From Entonaema liquescens (Eukaryota; Ascomycota; Sordariomycetes; Xylariales; Xylariaceae): a DNA stretch of 64,000 nt. Positions 12,330-25,292 of the stretch are shown piece after piece. Location of the stretch: positions 1,984,001-2,048,000 of the forward strand of contig CADCSX010000007.1 in assembly GCA_902805475.1 (NCBI GenBank), written 5' to 3'. A program made the position numbers and the translations under genes. Below the pieces are notes generated by a model, which did not search any database, had not been told where the DNA came from, and worked only from the letters and a program-made list of their open reading frames with translations. Positions within the stretch are counted from its first letter, which is position 1. Each line of letters opens with the position of its first letter.

Positions 12330-13740
12330 ATGAGTGGCAATCAAAAAGGCAAGGGCAAAGGCCGCCGCGGACGGAATCGCGAGGAAGAATCCGCACCTCC
12401 GTCTTCTTCCGAAGCCCCGGGTTACATGACTGTCGGCAACGGTTCCTCTCAGTATGCTTCACGACTACAGACACTTATAGATGACGACTCTGGCTACGGT
12501 GGTAGTATCGTAGGAGATGATGTCGGTCCATCTAGGCGACAAGTTGGCTCGCCTCGAACTGGCCCCTCCTTGTCGGGGGACATGCCACTACAACGGCGTT
12601 CTTCTAGCAGCCCGGACTCTGAACACCGAAAGGAAGCAGCAGCTATTCACCAAATGTGGTACAACCAGCATCGATCATCTTTAAATCGCGCAATCAGCAA
12701 AGTTGTTGATCTCCTTAAAAGCCTCCAAGAGACAAATATTACATGGCCTGCGCATTATCCTTCCGTCCAGCGAGCGGAACGGGCATCTCCCGATCGGTCC
12801 GTGCCACGTCCAGGAATACGGCATACCTCTACTATGAGCCCGGAGCCCTCTTCGCAACGCTCACGCCCTCTACGACGATCGATGACGACGGCAGAGGACT
12901 ACGAAACTGCAGAATCTAGTAGGGATGCCGAAAACAAGAATGGAGCAGATATACCGAGATTAGTTTCGCCGCAGATCGCGCGGGAGTTTTCGATTCTAAA
13001 GCTGGATCTTAAGTTGGGAGGTTTACACCAGACCGAGCTCGTACATTCTCTTGAGAAAGGATCTATTGCCGCATTGCTAGACGGAAAGATTAGCTCCAGC
13101 ATCAAACACTTACAGCTACTCCGTGAAAGAATCGAGGATACGTCTAGCAAGGTGCTAGTAACGGGAGATCTGAACGCCGGAAAGTCTACGTTTTGCAATG
13201 CGCTACTGCGCCGAAAGGTCCTCCCAGAAGACCAGCAGCCATGCACAAGCATTTTCTGCGAAGTCTTGGATGCAAGGGAGAACGCCGGAATTGAGGAGGT
13301 CCACGCAGTCCACCAAGATGAGATCTACAATCGACATGATGAATCAACCTATGATGTCTTCCCCCTAAGCGACTTGGAGCAGATTGTGCTTGACAATGTT
13401 AATTACATGCAATGTAAAGTCTACATCAAGGATGTGCGATCGATCGATGAGTCCTTACTCAATAACGGCGTTGTCGACATTGCTCTGATTGATGCGCCGG
13501 GTCTCAATTTTGACACCACCAAGACTACGGCCGTATTTGCACGCCAGGAAGAAATCGACGTGGTTGTCTTCGTTGTATCTGCCGCAAACCATTTCACTCA
13601 GTCTGCAAAGGAGTTCATCCATGCTGCTGCGGCGGAGAAAGCGTACATCTTCATGGTCGTTAACGGTTACGAGATCTTGCATCAGAGATAAGGTAACGAT
13701 GCCAGAAGATGATTCTAGATGCATGGTATTTGAAGCGGCC
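12330..13740 (+). pseudogene. fzo1: truncated mitofusin (Fzo1) gene: N-terminus and GTPase domain only, then frameshifts
   Basis: A clean 453-codon frame from the ATG at 12330 carries the fungal mitofusin N-terminus (ITWPAHYPSVQRA, EFSILKLDLKLGGLHQTELV) and a dynamin-type GTPase domain: P-loop GDLNAGKST at 279-287, switch region PCTSIFCEV, DAPG at 388-391, and VVNG at 443-446, where the G4 motif should follow. The family continues NGFDxIRDKERCQKMILD. Here those residues are still encoded but in other frames: IRDK from 13681, then RCQKMILDA from 13697. About 4 extra nt lie near 13674-13680 and 1 extra T at 13694. No homology to the second half (heptad repeats, paired transmembrane segments, about 400 residues) follows. 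Fzo1 fuses mitochondrial outer membranes and is normally single-copy and about 850-900 residues, so an intact copy is expected elsewhere. The long undamaged 5' part implies recent duplication or breakage. Confidence 0.85.
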
Positions 13741-13743
13741 TAA

Positions 13744-15693
13744 GGCGAGTAATTTAAAGATGACGTAGAATGGCAACTGATTTTGCGGCGTCCAGAGCAG
13801 TTGTAGGCTGGACAGGTATATGAACTCTACTCCCCCATTCTTTTCCTCGATCCATTATGTACGTACGTACTAGTTTATACTACATAAATGACATGGAAAA
13901 CCAGGGCTTTACGAGTTAAGATCTACCTACGTGGAGCGTTAGGATAGCAATATGAATAGCGTAAACAGTATAATATTACATCGTTAGCTATAGTAGTATT
14001 GTGTAATAATCATATCCGGGGATTCTACGCGTGGTAAACTGGGGGGTAAACGTCAACGAGTATGAACTAGGCCGTACTGAGAGATATTTATCCTGGTATC
14101 ATCATGGCATTAACTCGAGTTATATGACGATCCTGCAAATGTCTTGTACTTCCAAGCCCCACAATACGACGTAAGGAGTAAAGATATGATACAGCTCTAT
14201 CCTATACGATAGCCTAATAACAGTCTTCCATTGGGAGGGGTATACGTACTATCGAAAAAGCTATTGATGATCTAAGATTTTGAACATATCGTGAAGTGGA
14301 GTATGAAGCATGGGAACCAGGTTAGTAACTCCCAGCCTGCCTAGCATATACGCCATGGAAGCTTACTAAAGGTATTCTTCGTGTTGGACGTTTCATCTAG
14401 AGTCCTATTAAACGTCTGACCAACTACCTTTTTGTAGCACAACATACATGTATGTAATACTATAGCCGAGCTTAAAGTAACGTTGAAATCATGTTGGTCT
14501 ATCTAGATGTCCAGCCTTGTCTCACGTAATCGCGTAAAAGGATAGATGAGGTAACCTGGGTCCAGTCCGAGCATAGCAGTGGGGGAACGGGAGGAGATGG
14601 ACATGGCACTGACACGTGTAGAGTGGTCTCGTTATTAGTCCATGATTAACGTACCATCCCTTCATGCACGTAGTATATACGTACATGGTTTGGTAACTAC
14701 ATACACAACATACGTACATACATACACAGATGCATAAGGCACACATGTGAGCCGGCTAACGGGGACGTTGGGACGAATCCGGGCCGGGCCGGCTCATATT
14801 CAGAATCGGATATGCGCCATCACCAATCGGTAAGAGAAAACACCAACCAACCAACCAGCCCCCATGCTGCGCCGCACAAACCCTCAAGGGTCTGGGTTTC
14901 ATAGCGGTGACGACAATTCTATAATTCCAAAATCCGGACCATTTGCAATGCTACGTAAAGTACCCTACATACATACGATGCGGATATCAAATCTTAATGT
15001 CTCCTTAAATCCGAAAAATAAAAAGACGCGGACTAAGAACTAGGTTGGTCCTTATCCCCTCTCCGGGACGAGCCGCGTGATATATCGATCCGAACTTCAA
15101 GGAAAAGATGCCCCCCCTGCATCTAGCGGACTGCTTGGACTGTTAGATATTGTACGCGTAGCGCACACCGGTGGGCAAGGAATATACATACGACAATGTG
15201 TGTATGTATCTAACCGACCTAGGTATGTGAAATAGATGCGGGCATCCTGGTATGGGATGAGGGCTAAGTTCAGCTGATATCTGGGCGAAGGAACATTAGC
15301 GAAGTCTATCGTTCCTCTATGCGAAATACGGAAACATCCCCCAACTTTCTCTTTCTTTCTCTCCCATCAGAACACGCGAGGGAATGCAACGCAAAAGGGA
15401 CCCCACAGGCCGAGTCCGAGCCATCCGTCAGCTTTGTCATGTGGGTATATTTTGTATGCAGAAGAGCTAACTAGGTAATGAATGGACTTTACACACCGAA
15501 CCTAACCCTAGGTCTGCCTGACCTAACCAAACCAAACCAAGCCAACCCTAACCCTTTCCTATGGCCGATAGAACGCCTTACTGCATAGGAGATAACTAAC
15601 TACCACAAAAGGAAGTATTTACGAACATGCTGTGAAAAGAAAACACACAAAACTTATGCAGCAGGCCTGCGCACGCGCTGCGGGTGGTGGTGC
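13744..15693. other. intergenic, no supported gene
   Basis: Nothing recognisable is seen beyond the end of the mitofusin remnant. Short (ACAT)n-like patches occur around 14690-14730. Two adjacent CCCTAA units near 15543-15555 are not a telomeric array. Confidence 0.55.
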
Positions 15694-17130
15694 TCAGAGC
15701 ACTATGCTAAGCGAGCCGTCTTTATGCAAGCAGTCCGCCATGCCGTACCGCTTCGACTCCAGACTCCATTGCAGCACCCCTGTGATGAAGTATCGGCACC
15801 ACTTGATAAACGCCTGCACGTCCCTGCTCACCTCGGCGTTATCTGCCGCCATCTCGCCCAGGGCCCTTGCCGCCTCCTCGAATCCCCTCATGGATTCGCG
15901 GAGCGCCGCTTCGATCCCCCGCGTCACCGTGTCCAGAGTCTGCTTCTCCGGACTGCAGTTCTGATACATGACGGGCACGAGGTTGAACAGTGATGCTTGC
16001 GCCTGGGGGGCTGTTAGTACGCGTATCTTATGTAGACGAGAGCCTTGGTTATGTTGCGTTGGGGGGCTTACTATTTCTTTTTGTACAGAGTATATGTCGT
16101 TGAGGATAAGACACATAACAACTGTCTCCTTCCAGAGCTCCTTCATGGGGGCGCATTCCATAATAGACTCGGGCAGTCTTACTTTGAGCATATGACTAGG
16201 TAGTTAGAAGAAACAGTTGGTTAGTTGTTGGTAGATCTTTATGCTGATAGTTGGGGGCTTCGACGCTTACTCTGTAAGTGCAATCTGAGGCGCACAGCCA
16301 ACAGAGCCGGATCGAATGTGGAGGTATTTTTCCACCGTAGGGATCGAGCCTCGCATCCGGTGGCCGTGTTCCACGCCCACACTGATCATGAAATTTTCCA
16401 ACTCGCGGTAGAACCGCTCCCGTTGTATTCTGTCTGTCGAGTTGCGCAGGCCACGACCGACATCGGCAAATAAAGCCATGTTGGGGTGTAGAGACGCTTC
16501 TTCCTCGGCGATGCGCTCCTGGACACCCTCGCTTTCGTCGAGGCCCAGGAGGCGGTGGACAGTCTTGAGAGACTTCCGATAGTAGGCGCGGGCGAGCTCC
16601 TCGTCGTTGGACACGTCAGTGTCTCCCGCGTCGACCTCGTCGTCCCACACGAAGATCCAGACGGAATAGGCGGTGGCTATTTCGAGCTCGGGCCATTCCG
16701 CGTCGGGATACCAACTATGCGGGAAGGCTAAATTAGTCGAATTGTTTGACAGGAACAAAAAAAAATATTAGCTGGGATATGCTTGCTGGACTTACAGGGA
16801 CATGAGGCGGCCAAAGTCCGCCTTCTTCAAAGCCTTCAACTTCTTCTCATTGGTGATGATGCGTTCCAGCATCGAGTCCACGAGACCCTCGAGCCTCTCT
16901 GCATGTGGATTGGCGGCGAGCGGCCACTCTGAGAAGATCTTCCATAGGTCCGGGAGGCGGAAAGTCTTCCCATCTAACTGGGTAGCTAAGTTCAAAGCGT
17001 CTCCTTGAAGATCCGAGTGGACATCAGGCTTGACAGTTTGTGGTAAGGAGTGACGGGGGAATATAGATAATAACTTGTAGTGTATAAGTTCCGCGAGGCG
17101 GAATAAAGGTGACATTGCTTGGGACTTCAT
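15694..17130 (-). CDS. class I terpene cyclase (sesquiterpene synthase-like)
   Basis: Four exons, 17130-16796, 16714-16271, 16195-16072 and 16002-15694, join to 403 residues. Introns are GTAAGT...CATAG, GTAAGC...CCTAG and GTAAGC...CCCCAG. The Asp-rich motif WDDEVD is at residues 135-140 (first Asp136). The NSE triad is NDIYSVQKE at 292-300 (Asn292, Ser296, Glu300). The RY pair is Arg386-Tyr387 in SLESKRYG. Together these bind three Mg ions and the diphosphate of the prenyl substrate and trigger its ionisation, so the enzyme looks catalytically complete. Length and layout fit fungal farnesyl-diphosphate cyclases; the product cannot be told from sequence. The start at 17130 is the first in-frame ATG; an open frame further upstream has only a TTG. 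No P450, transporter or regulator adjoins it within several kb. Confidence 0.9.
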
Positions 17131-20100
17131 CTTGTATAAACTGTGGTCTTGTCGTCTGGGATCTTGTCGTCTAAAGGAGAAGAACTGATGGTTGTTGAGC
17201 AAACCTCTGATCCCTCCTCACGGCCCTCCCTCCTCTTATAAGTAAAAGCAGGCTGTACTATCCCGCTGACTCGGAATATCATCTAAGATTCGGCTAATGA
17301 AGGTAGCAAGCTGGTGCAACGCGAACTCGAGGCTAGGGATGAGTAGTTACCAAGAGCGGCAAACCTGACTGATGAAGACTCCCTTTTAGTACAACCTAAT
17401 GCAGTGTGACTATCTGGATGTTATAATAGTATATCACTCTCGAAATATTATTGGTTGATCGAGGTTTAGTTAGGTTATAGTTGGGCTATATAAAAGCCGC
17501 ATGAGAACTATACGCGGGAGGTCATCTACGTAATCGAGGTGTTGGTAAGGGTTATGTATCTTGGTCCACGGTTCCTCAGGACGCCAATATCCACATACTT
17601 ACGGTACCGGTTTCATCAGCTACCATCTTTTTGTTACTGAGTCGCATTTGGAAGTTCAGAAGAGGGACGTAATGGGAAATGGGGAGTGTTCAACACCATG
17701 TGGCGTTGCAAAGAGAGGTGGTAGGAAGACCTAGATTGGGTCTAGATTAAGACTAATTACTAGAACCAACTACAAGCAGTCAACGGTTCCGGCGGCTCTA
17801 CACTACATACTGGCGTGATGCAACACAAGAAAACCGATATTAGACTATTTGCTCACCCACTCCCCTACTCCCCAGTGTAGGATCTATTCAAACGTGGAAT
17901 GCGAAGGGAACATCCACTTTGGTGGTTCATGTGCTATATCTACCCCCAGGGTTCAGGATCCGCTGGATTATGCTTAGGACAAAAACGAGAACAAGTTCGG
18001 AAAGAATAGAGAAAAGAATGCGCAGATGACGTTAGAATGGCTCATTACATGGTAACATAGTCCAATACGCCGTTGGCTTGAAGATGTCTAGCTTGACACA
18101 TGTGATATATCGTAGAACGCTGGGACAGTGATATACGTAGAAACATAGCTACCATGGCTACCATAGCTACCTAATCTATAGCCAAAGAGAGAGAGATTTG
18201 GGAAGTTGAAAGAAGCTTAAATTAGCCATTAGGATAGACGATGTTGGTAGTACAAAGGGTTGTACAAAGACGGTTGACAATCTGCAATCTGCGTATATCC
18301 GACTCATCTGATTGGCTAGCCACTTTATATTCGGAAACCAGGTTCTAGGTTGAGAGAACAATCTGAAGAACTGATGATAATATGAGGAGTAATATGAAAA
18401 AAACGCGGGTTAGACCCCAACCTCTGATCCTCAGATTCCCGATTTAGTAGAAATGTTTGCTCTGCTCATCTTGCGCACCAGGCCAAGACCTTGTAAGTCG
18501 TCGAGCCTCTAGAACTTCAAAGTAACGATACCCAAAGCAGGAAAAAGAACCTGGCCACCCGGGGCTAACAGTTAAATGATAATCGGGGCCGCTCTAGTAG
18601 GTATTAGCAGGCTGGCAGGGGCCAGAAGGGGGTTCCTCCAGTTCCCGTGATCCACTCCGAAATTTCACGATGTAGGAGGTTTGCGTGGGGTGTTCACGAT
18701 GTGGTACGTGCAGTACAAGGTCTGAAGATGTCAGGGTATAGATAGTATGGTACAGTATCGCACGGTATATTATAGCCGGCCGAGGCTATATTAGACTATA
18801 CTCGGACTAACTATCGTATTATCCACATTCGTAAGGAACTTTCGGCCTGTTAAGTTACTTCGACTAACTAGTGTAAGGTAGTTTCGCTAGTCCCATTCCT
18901 ATTCCTATATTTTTCTATTGTTGACTTTTTCTTTTCTTCAGCGCGGTTAGCGGAGTTGGACGTTAAGGTCTTAAGCCCTAAAGTAAATAGGATATTAAAA
19001 TAGGATTAGTTACCACTAAAATAGGATATCAAGTTTGAATGTGACAGATGTGTATATATAATATCTCTAATATACATCAAGCACATTTGTGAGACGTGAC
19101 GATCCCGTCTTGCGGAGCCGCGGCTCAAAGGTGTGGCTCGCTTACGACGTGGCGAATAATCCTCGGTAACCTACCAGGAAACGTTCCGATATCACGGAAT
19201 GCAACTCGCTGCATGAGCCGACAGATATTGACGTGCTAATACGAAATATAAACTGAACTACAGATGTGACCTGTCAAATGAAGGTGTGAAGGTGTGTGGA
19301 GGTGTGTGAAGAGGTGAAAAGTAAAAAAATAAAAATAAAAAAAAGGTGAGAGAGACCCTTGATTTGTGATATTGATGAAGATACCCCACTTGCATTAGGC
19401 TACTTTAGTTAGGTACTTTTATGTACGTCTAAATAAGTTAGATTAGTGCGAATAGCGCTTTCACAATACCACAAATAGAGGTTTGTACACATACATAAAC
19501 CTGGCTAAAATATGCAACTAGTACGTGCATCTGTTGGAACTTCCTTCCCAGCGGTATGGGAAATGGGAAATGGGAAAGGGGAAAAGAAAAAGAAGAAGAA
19601 GAAGAAGACGGAAGGCGCTTACTTACATAATTTGGAATAGTTATAGGTAACTACCTACCTAACTACCTACCTAGTTAGGTCTATTTGTAAGGTATCTGAC
19701 ACGTGCTACTATTTTGTAAGGTGTAATCCTCTTACCTTTATGTAAGTCTTACTTACATTAATAAGATTTACATAGTACAGGAATAAATCCCGGGTTGAGG
19801 AGATCTTAACACTTCCCTCTCCTTGGTACAAGCGGCGAAAAATAACATGCGACGGATGAAACATGACTTGCAGTGTTTTCAGTGTTTTCAGTGGGTTTTT
19901 TTTTTTTTTTTCTTTCTTCCCCTCCAATGTTGACAAATTATCAATCATGATAGACGCAAAACCACGCAAAAGACACATGGTTGCCAAGAGAATTATGTCG
20001 AGAAGCAGGGTTACCTGGTAAAACAAGCTTGACAGGACCCAAGGAGTCAAGGACAAGACCCAAAAACAGACAAGGTCTTATACAAGAAGACAGGGGTTTG

Positions 20101-20455
20101 GCAACGTGTTGGTATCATTTTTGTTGCTTCGCAGGACCACGAATCCCAGACTGTCCGTGACCCCTTGCCTGCATGGCTATCCCCAAAGCACACAGTTTAT
20201 TAGTCGACGGCTCCAACGGCAGCTTTCCGGTAGCTATTCACTGGACTCGGCACGGGTCGTTGTCATATGCCCTAGGCCCTATGTAGGTCAGTGTTCATAG
20301 CGTCTATGACTAAAAGTCCGCCCGTCAAACACGGCGCGAATGCTTATTCCTTATTCACTTACACTAGTTTTCTTTTCTTCCCGCCGTTTGCGTCAACTCT
20401 TTCTTGAAACCATGTTTAGGATGTTTAGAGGAGGGGGAGATAACGTTGATGAACA
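17131..20455. other. divergent intergenic region between terpene cyclase and STAND gene
   Basis: No gene is supported in 3.3 kb. It contains purine runs (19559-19610), CTACC/GGTAG patches (19645-19680) and an approximate repeat of CATAGCTACC at 18140-18172. Promoters of both flanking genes must lie here. Confidence 0.55.
19559..19610. repeat. purine-rich simple repeat ending in (GAA)n
   Basis: GGGAAAT-like units give way to AAGAAGAAGAAGAAG. Confidence 0.85.
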
Positions 20456-23400
20456 ATGAATAGGATCAAGGAAACTCTGGCTAGAATAGCTCGAGCCGCT
20501 CGTGGAACCCGCGATCCGGCATCTTCTTCGAGCTTACGTCTGGACCGCGTAGGCCGGTCGAGTAGCTCAACACTCGACTCTCGGGAAAAGGTCCTAATCC
20601 GCCCAGATGGCCGAGGTCCCCTTATTCTCTTTGACGGTACCCAACATGGCGACGACGGCATCGACATTGTTTTCGTCCATGGACTGTTCGGCCAACGCAG
20701 TGGGACTTGGACGAAAGCCGGCGTCTGCTTTCCTCGCGACTTTCTCGGGCAGGATATCCCGGGCGTCAGAATTATCGTATGGGGATGGACCGGAGCCTTA
20801 AGCACTGGTGGCACGTTTTCCGAGCAAGCAGAAAACCTCCTAGCGGACATTGCTCGTATCCGGGTCGGCACCAAACGGCCTATTATCTTCGTAGGACATG
20901 GCCTAGGTGGACTGGTTATCAAAGAGGCCTTAGTTACGGCGGCGATGTCACGAATATACGGTGCACATGTCGAGCTTGGCAACGTATACCCAAAGACTAT
21001 CGGATGCGTCTTCTTAGGTACGCCTCATGTAAGAGGTGGAAAGCGTTCTCTGGGCGATTGCATTGCTACAACTGCTCTTTTATCACCTACGCCGCCTACT
21101 CCCCAACTCCTGAAAGCTTTCAGGGACAGTGACAAAGCTTTCGAGAACCTTCATAGTACATTTCTTATGATTTCGAGAGACATAAGAATCATATGCGCTC
21201 GGGAAAAGCTGCCGACGACTATAACCGCCTCAGCCGATGTGGCAAAGGATGCCGATGGCATGGAACTGGGAAGGGGAACGATCCAAATGATGGTCCCAAG
21301 GGACTCCGCAACCTACGAGAGTTTCAATGTATCGAAGCTCGATGTGATGGTGACCCATCAGGACCTCGCAAGATGCAAGAGTAGGGACGACCCAGGTTAT
21401 GCGCAGATAGTTCAATATCTCGTCAAAGCAGCAACTGCTCTAACACCCGCCGAAATGCAGGCAAGGGAGCCCAGAAACCAAGGTATAACCCTACCCAGGT
21501 ATTTCTACATTATGTGCATAATTCGTTGCTGACTCTGGTGATTTAGAAATCCTTAATGCTCTTTACTTTGACAGTATGATGGAGCGCGAGTCTCGGATAG
21601 ACCCAGCCTACGGCGATACGTGTGACTGGATCTTGAACCCTAACCAATCTCCCCTTCCTAAATTCCTCAAATCTAGCGACACCTTCTTGGTAAGTGCCTT
21701 AACTTTATTACAATTCTTTATCAATCTGCCGGTGCTGTTATAGCCTTGGGTTATAGTCACAATCTGAACTGAGGGCTTAGATAACGGCCATGCTTTTCTT
21801 TCTTCAAGGAGATCCTTTGGAACATTGATTAACTGTTATATAGTGGATTAGTGGCACTGCTGGATCGGGAAAGTCGACGCTGATGAGGCATCTGTGGCGA
21901 TCTGAACAGTTCAGAGAGCAACTCCTTGACGGCTGGGCAAAAGGGGGCGAGTTACACATGGCTTGTTTCTTCTTTTTCGAAGGTGGCGGTCCGATCCAGA
22001 AATCATACGAAGGCTTCCAGCGTAGTGTTTTGTATCAAATCCTATCGGCGAAACGTGATCTCATTAGAGTTGCGTTCCCTAGCTTTTTCGAGGGTCCTTG
22101 GCCGCCTCCAGTTCAATTCACCAGCAACAGCAATCTTAATCAAGCATTCTATTCTTTATTCGCCCAGATGTCCGACGACCTACGCCTCTTTATTTTCATG
22201 GATGGACTCGACGAATACCGTATTATAGATCGAAAGGATCAGTATGAGCCAGGCGAACTTGACGTCACTTACAAGAACACAGGGGATGAGTTTTGGGGTC
22301 AGAGTAAATGGGCCATGGACTCTCACACAGAGGTCTCGAAACTGGTTAACAGTATGGCTGGCAAGGACAATATCAAATTCATCATTACTTCAAGGGAACT
22401 ATCTGTGTTTGAGGATGCTTTTGCCGGCTTTCCAAGATGCAGACTTCAAGACCACACTGAAAGGTCTATCACTCAATACGTAGCAGGCCGACTTGAAGAT
22501 GAAGCTCCCGGGTTACCTGATACCAATAACCTATGCAGGGAGATAGCACAGAAGAGCCACGGTGATATACTATGGGCGAGGTTGGCGATCGATATGGTCG
22601 TCGGTTGCAGCTTGCGCAGTTTGAGGAGTATGTTAAACTCCTTGCCATCGCACCTTGGAGGGCCCGATGGTCTTTACATGCGCATGTTGCAGAACTTAAG
22701 CCACGAATATCAGCACAGCGCATCTAGGATTTTTCATATTGTTCTCAGAGCACAGCAGCCGCTGAGCCTAGTTACACTCGCCTTCGCTGAAGAAGGCTAC
22801 CTGGACCCCAGTACAGGCGAACTAAGGATGGTTCGCGATAACCAGCTTTCCTACGACAATGATACTATCGAGCGTCTGGCCGACGAAATGCAAAAGCGGT
22901 TGCAAACTTGTTGTGTTGGCCTTCTGGTTGCCGAGACAGGTATATCCACCAACTCTAACACCGTGGAAACGGGGAAACGGGTCGTCTTCTCTAATCAGAC
23001 CGCTAAGGAATGGGTACGGCGCAAGGATATATGGCAGAAGCTTCCTGGTGTCAAGCCTTTCGACGATATAGAGCTGGACTTCTCTCTGCTTAGTGGATTT
23101 GCTAGACACATCAAAGTTTTTGGAGTTACACGGTCTCCAGTATTGGCATGGCCAAGCTGGCGAATCCGGCCCGATGCATGGTTGTTGCTTTCGAACGTAT
23201 TGCGATATGCTGAGAAGGTCGACAACAAAATTAGTGATGTACAGAAATATTGCGAACTCTTAGACGAGGTAGACAGCACATGCCAACAGGTTTGGGTCAC
23301 GGCTCTGAAGAAGCATAAACCTCTCCACGAGGATCCCGACTGGTATGAGAGTAAGCTCCCGAGTCTTCTCAAGAAACACTGGTCAAGCTACGAACCAATG

Positions 23401-24009
23401 GACGTTGGCAAGTCACCTAAGCGGAAAGACTTCCTAACCCTGGCCGTCCAAGCCAGCCTGGTCCGATACGTCGGCACAAAGTTAAACAAATTAAGTGGAG
23501 AAGCGAGGAGGAAGAAGGCCCAAGAGCTTTTGCCTTTTGTCGTCAGCCCTAAGGTTGATGGCATCAGCGCTTGTGCTGCCCTTAGCGGAGATTATGCGGA
23601 GTTCCACCACGACATGCCGGACTCCCGCTTGCTAGATATTCTATTCGACGCAGGCGCTTCCCCGCGTGAGGACGAGAGGGTGTGGACGAAAGCATTAAAG
23701 GCAGGACGGAACTACTTCTCGAGAGGCAGTGTTACCATGACGCACTTGCTCGAAACCTCGTCGAGCGCAAGGCTCATGGAGAATCGGGAGAGATGGGTCA
23801 CCGCCATTAAGGCGTTACTACAGCATGGTGCGGATCCCACTATCGACATCCAGGTCACAACCGGGGAAGGGGAGAATCAGTCCACAGCAACGGTCGCAGC
23901 CGTGGATCTAATACGAGAGACTCTGGAGGGAGAGCCCGAATATGCCGTCGAACTGGTTGAGATGGAAGTTCTTATGGGCCGAAGAGGAAGCGTAGGACTT
24001 GCGAGATGA
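20456..24009 (+). CDS. NLR-like STAND NTPase: alpha/beta-hydrolase domain + NACHT-type P-loop domain
   Basis: Exons 20456-21482, 21547-21689 and 21844-24009 give 1111 residues. Residues about 50-330 are an alpha/beta-hydrolase-like domain: DIVFVHGLFGQRSGTW (oxyanion region) and FVGHGLGGLVIKEAL at 145-159. The nucleophile elbow GHSxGG reads GHGLGG, so the usual Ser is Gly149 and lipase/esterase activity is doubtful. The P-loop is GTAGSGKST at 394-402 and Walker B is LFIFMDGLDEY at about 505-515, followed by FIITSRE (sensor-like). This matches the nephrocystin-3-like NACHT arrangement of fungal NLR proteins used in non-self recognition and heterokaryon incompatibility (family knowledge). The C-terminus has no WD40/TPR array, only a weak ankyrin-like stretch (LLQHGADPT). 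It is cytosolic, with no signal peptide. Effector and ligand are unknown. Confidence 0.9.
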
Positions 24010-25292
24010 GAATGACGATGACGTGTCACGAAAGTGCTTTTTGTAGCTCAGGAACGGAGGAGGCATGGAGGGGAACACAGCATTATTAGGGATGGGTGCG
24101 CAAGAGAAAGGAAAAGTTCGGGGAGATAATTCACATGGTTTCGGACTCCCAAGATTGAGAAAATGTGGTTCCACGAGTCTATATACCAACCAACCTATAC
24201 ACATATAACGTATCACGACTAACTAAACAAACAAACAAACAGCATCCGTCGGGTTTGTCCTACGGAGACCTCGACGACTGAAACTACAGAGACAGTTCTG
24301 CTGACTGTGATGTTACCTATATACCAGGTGTATAACACGGAAAGCAGGAACGAAATAGTATCACTCGAACATCGGCATGTACCAAGACTGGATTGGAGGA
24401 TCACATATAGAATGGCGTGTCGGGGAAATCATATATAGAGTTGGTATTGTGTGCATTCTTTGTAGTAGATAGTCGTATAATAATATTATATATTTATTTT
24501 GTTGATAAATGAATTTCGGACGGTATATTAGTTAAAATATATGTGACGGTACTAAAATACCCAACTATTATCGTCTCTAATAACTCTAGGCTAAACTAGG
24601 GAGTCTTGCAGAAACAGAATATTCAAGATAAGTAATGCACGTAAGAGACGAAATGTTCACATATAATACTCGAGCTATGTAATGACCGGATGGATATATG
24701 CTTCAACACCGCAGCTTCAGGTCTTAAGCTGAGCCGCTATGTTAGGTATATTTAGCGAATCAACAAGTCGGAAACCACATTCAAAGGTATGTGGTATCTA
24801 ACGTAGCGAGATCTTCAACAGAGTTAATAGACTTCCTACGATAAGGGGGAAGTAGTAAAATAAGAACAGAAATAGAAATCCAATAAATAATAATACCAGC
24901 AATCATCAGGGCTCTCTTTGATCCGCATGCGACTCCCGCCGAAAAAAAGGGGGACAGCTCGCTCAGCACGCATTTTCCAGGCAAAGCCGAAACCACGGTT
25001 ATTACCAGGACTTGGCAAAAACGCAGTGGCCAACCAAGACTGTGCGCTTGAAGATTTCGTCATATGAATTGCTGAGGTGGTATTATGGGAGGTGGAGATG
25101 GAGATGGAGATGGAATACGAAATATCCAGACGACTTACCTAAGAATACTCACTCACTTCCAACAACTAAGACATAAAAACTTGCGTAGACGTAAAGATGA
25201 GGTACTGATGCTGGTATATGCATATGCTATGTGATAATACAACCGCTGTCTACTTTTTTCCTTTTTCCTTTAGTTTGAATCCGTCATTGGAT
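24010..25292. other. convergent intergenic region between STAND gene and rio1
   Basis: No gene is seen. A GGAGAT trinucleotide-type repeat lies at 25090-25112. The overlapping frames at 24781-25063 have no recognisable domain. Confidence 0.55.

Noticed and set aside
13489..13743. 84-codon frame overlapping the mitofusin remnant as a separate gene
   Set aside because: Most of it is an out-of-frame shadow; only its IRDK part is real, as the frameshifted continuation of fzo1.
15490..15560. Interstitial telomere-like sequence (CCCTAA)
   Set aside because: Only two adjacent CCCTAA units occur among ACCAA/CCTAA variants; no array.
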